In this document: positions 21,649 to 22,968 of the stretch, piece by piece
Layout: each line of letters opens with the position of its first letter
Position numbering within the stretch: position 1 is the stretch's first letter
Assembly: GCA_002084985.1 (NCBI GenBank)
Contig: MZGO01000005.1
Span: 1-22,968 of the forward strand
Length of the DNA: 22,968 nucleotides
Source: Thermotoga sp. 4484_232
Lineage (GTDB): Bacteria > Thermotogota > Thermotogae > Thermotogales > Thermotogaceae
Direction of reading: 5' to 3'
The notes under the pieces: model-generated
The model's input: only the letters and a program-made list of their open reading frames with translations
Databases searched by the model: none
Told to the model about the DNA's origin: nothing
Position numbers and translations under genes: made by a program

Positions 21649-22968
21649 CTACTTCCCCACTTTTTCCCTCCATTGTTGATACTTCTCCTCCCACTTATCC
21701 GTTTCTTCTGGCAAGAACTCTCTACAGGGGAAAGATTCCCTTACCAACCTTCTTGCTTCCTTCACATCTGATACTTCCCCAAGGGTTATGAACTGTATCA
21801 TGGCATTCCCTAAGGAAGTTGCCTCATAGGGACCCGCAATGACCCTCTTTCCTGTAACGTTCGCTGTAAATTGATTGACGAGTTCGTTTCTTGAAGCTCC
21901 CCCTACTATGTGAATGGTATCGAAGGATCTATCAACTATATCCTCCAGCTTTTCGATGACCCATCTGTAGTTGAAAGCCAGGTTTTCAAAAATTAACCTT
22001 GCAAACTCTCCCACATCTTTGGGAGTGTCTTGACCTGTTTCTTTAAGATACTCAGATATCTTTTTGGTCATCTTACCAGGAAGAAGGTATCTTCTATCGT
22101 CAGGATCTATAAAAGCTATGAATGATCTTGCAAAATCTGCTCTTCTCATGATTTCAGAGTAATCCAGGTTCCATTCTCTGTTACACTCCTCAAGAAGCCA
22201 CATACCCGTTGCATCCTTTAGAAATCTGATTTTTCCCACTCCTCCTTCGTTGGTGAAATCGTTTGACAGGCTCTTTTCATTCACAATTGGTTCATCAGCT
22301 TCTGTGCCGATGAGAGACCACGTTCCAGAGCTTATGTATATCCCTTCCTTTTCGAATGGAACGGCAACAACGGCGGAAGCGGTATCATGACAGGCAGTTG
22401 CGATCACTTTTACATCTTTTTCGACACCCTTCACTCTTCCAAGGATCGTACCAGGCTTCACAACTTCTGGGAATATATCAATGGGTATGGAAAGATCTTT
22501 GAGGAGATCCCAGGCCCAATCGTTCTTTGGTACGCTGTAACATTGAGAAGTGGTTGTTAAAGTGTATTCACAGACAATTTCACCAGATAACCAGTAGTTG
22601 AAAAGGTCCGCTATCATCAGAAACGTCTTTGCAATATCAAGCAATGGATCTTCCTTCATGACCATGGAATACAATTGGTAGAGTGTGTTTATAGGCAGAA
22701 ACTGTATGGCTGTCTCTTCATAGATTCTTCTCTTTCCCAATTTTTCGAGTACTTTTTCCATGACGCCAATGGTTCTCTCATCTCTGTAATGATAAGGTAA
22801 AAATATCAACCTTCCTTTGGAATCCAATAAAGCAAAATCCACACCCCAAGAATCCACACCCAGACTTTCTACATCTTCTTCTAGGCCGTTCAATATATCT
22901 AAAAGATCTTCATAGAACTTAGGTGTGTTCCAAACAAGGATACTTCTCTCTTTTGTCGGTAAAAACAC
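21649..22968 (-). CDS. rhaB: Rhamnulokinase; 5' end beyond the window
   Basis: 439 codons are visible; the window ends inside the gene, and roughly 40-50 N-terminal residues with the phosphate loop lie beyond. The GTG at the edge is not the start. It phosphorylates L-rhamnulose in L-rhamnose catabolism. The segment SLGVDSWGVDFALLDSKG matches the rhamnulokinase pattern GIDTWGVDFVLLD. ACHDTASAVVAVP carries the catalytic Asp, and SSGTWSLIGTE, GMWLLEECNREW and HIVGGASRNELVNQFTANV followed by GPYEATSLGNAMIQF complete the FGGY fold. Convergent with the truncated FGGY kinase; the 92-bp gap holds nothing I can call. Rhamnose isomerase and transporter genes would be expected outside the window. Confidence 0.87.
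   Translation of the reverse strand: MFLPTKERSILVWNTPKFYEDLLDILNGLEEDVESLGVDSWGVDFALLDSKGRLIFLPYHYRDERTIGVMEKVLEKLGKRRIYEETAIQFLPINTLYQLYSMVMKEDPLLDIAKTFLMIADLFNYWLSGEIVCEYTLTTTSQCYSVPKNDWAWDLLKDLSIPIDIFPEVVKPGTILGRVKGVEKDVKVIATACHDTASAVVAVPFEKEGIYISSGTWSLIGTEADEPIVNEKSLSNDFTNEGGVGKIRFLKDATGMWLLEECNREWNLDYSEIMRRADFARSFIAFIDPDDRRYLLPGKMTKKISEYLKETGQDTPKDVGEFARLIFENLAFNYRWVIEKLEDIVDRSFDTIHIVGGASRNELVNQFTANVTGKRVIAGPYEATSLGNAMIQFITLGEVSDVKEARRLVRESFPCREFLPEETDKWEEKYQQWREKVGK

Noticed and set aside
1..22968. CRISPR array, tRNA, rRNA, transposase or integrase
   Set aside because: No spaced short repeats, no tRNA- or rRNA-like stretch and no transposase motif were found by eye. The 23-bp repeats occur only twice.

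Overview
The window looks like a piece of a Thermotogaceae chromosome, most likely Thermotoga or a close relative. The frr-uppS-cdsA-alaS order and the alanyl-tRNA synthetase and ribosome recycling factor sequences strongly resemble those I know from T. maritima. Genes are packed tightly with 1-17 nt overlaps, Shine-Dalgarno (SD) sites close to GGAGGTGAT, and several TTG/GTG starts. Species cannot be fixed from sequence alone. Names come from motif recognition, not database searches.

Layout. 1-635 (-): 3' part-missing M55 D-aminopeptidase (dppA). 640-4010: a mosaic segment bounded by a 23-bp exact direct repeat (701-723 and 3988-4010). It holds remnants of a VIT1/CCC1-type metal transporter gene at both ends, a truncated OB-fold gene, a secreted staphylococcal-nuclease-type lipoprotein, and a convergent envelope protein joining a beta-rich part to two OB folds. 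4021-9784 (+): frr, uppS, cdsA, alaS and a sliding-clamp-like gene, covering ribosome recycling, lipid carrier and phospholipid precursor synthesis, and tRNA charging. 9768-12781: the most interesting locus. A TPR protein with an internal XRE-like helix-turn-helix is divergent from a 63-aa secreted peptide, a 37-aa acidic peptide and a GAF/HD-GYP cyclic-di-GMP phosphodiesterase. The intergenic region carries repeated TTTGTAAA-type sites. 12883-14072: a broken Gfo/Idh/MocA oxidoreductase. 14110-15788 (+): a two-gene SUF/SMS Fe-S assembly pair. 20139-15789 (-): a compact run of purine nucleoside phosphorylase, orphan ZnuA-like protein, NurA-like nuclease, truncated Mini-RNase III, RlmB-type methyltransferase and NagD-type HAD phosphatase. 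20186-21556 (+): a 5'-truncated FGGY kinase. 21649-22968 (-): rhamnulokinase, incomplete at the window edge.

How it fits together. Conserved housekeeping blocks are joined at junctions where broken genes accumulate (VIT fragments, OB fragment, oxidoreductase, Mini-III, FGGY kinase). This suggests the window spans several rearrangement breakpoints. The best candidate for an undescribed system is the divergent TPR-HTH / secreted peptide / HD-GYP locus. I read it as a possible peptide-sensing circuit with a cyclic-di-GMP output. The sequence supports the architecture, but the function is inference. A second candidate is the cluster of envelope or secreted proteins that share a C-terminal OB-like domain, including the nuclease.
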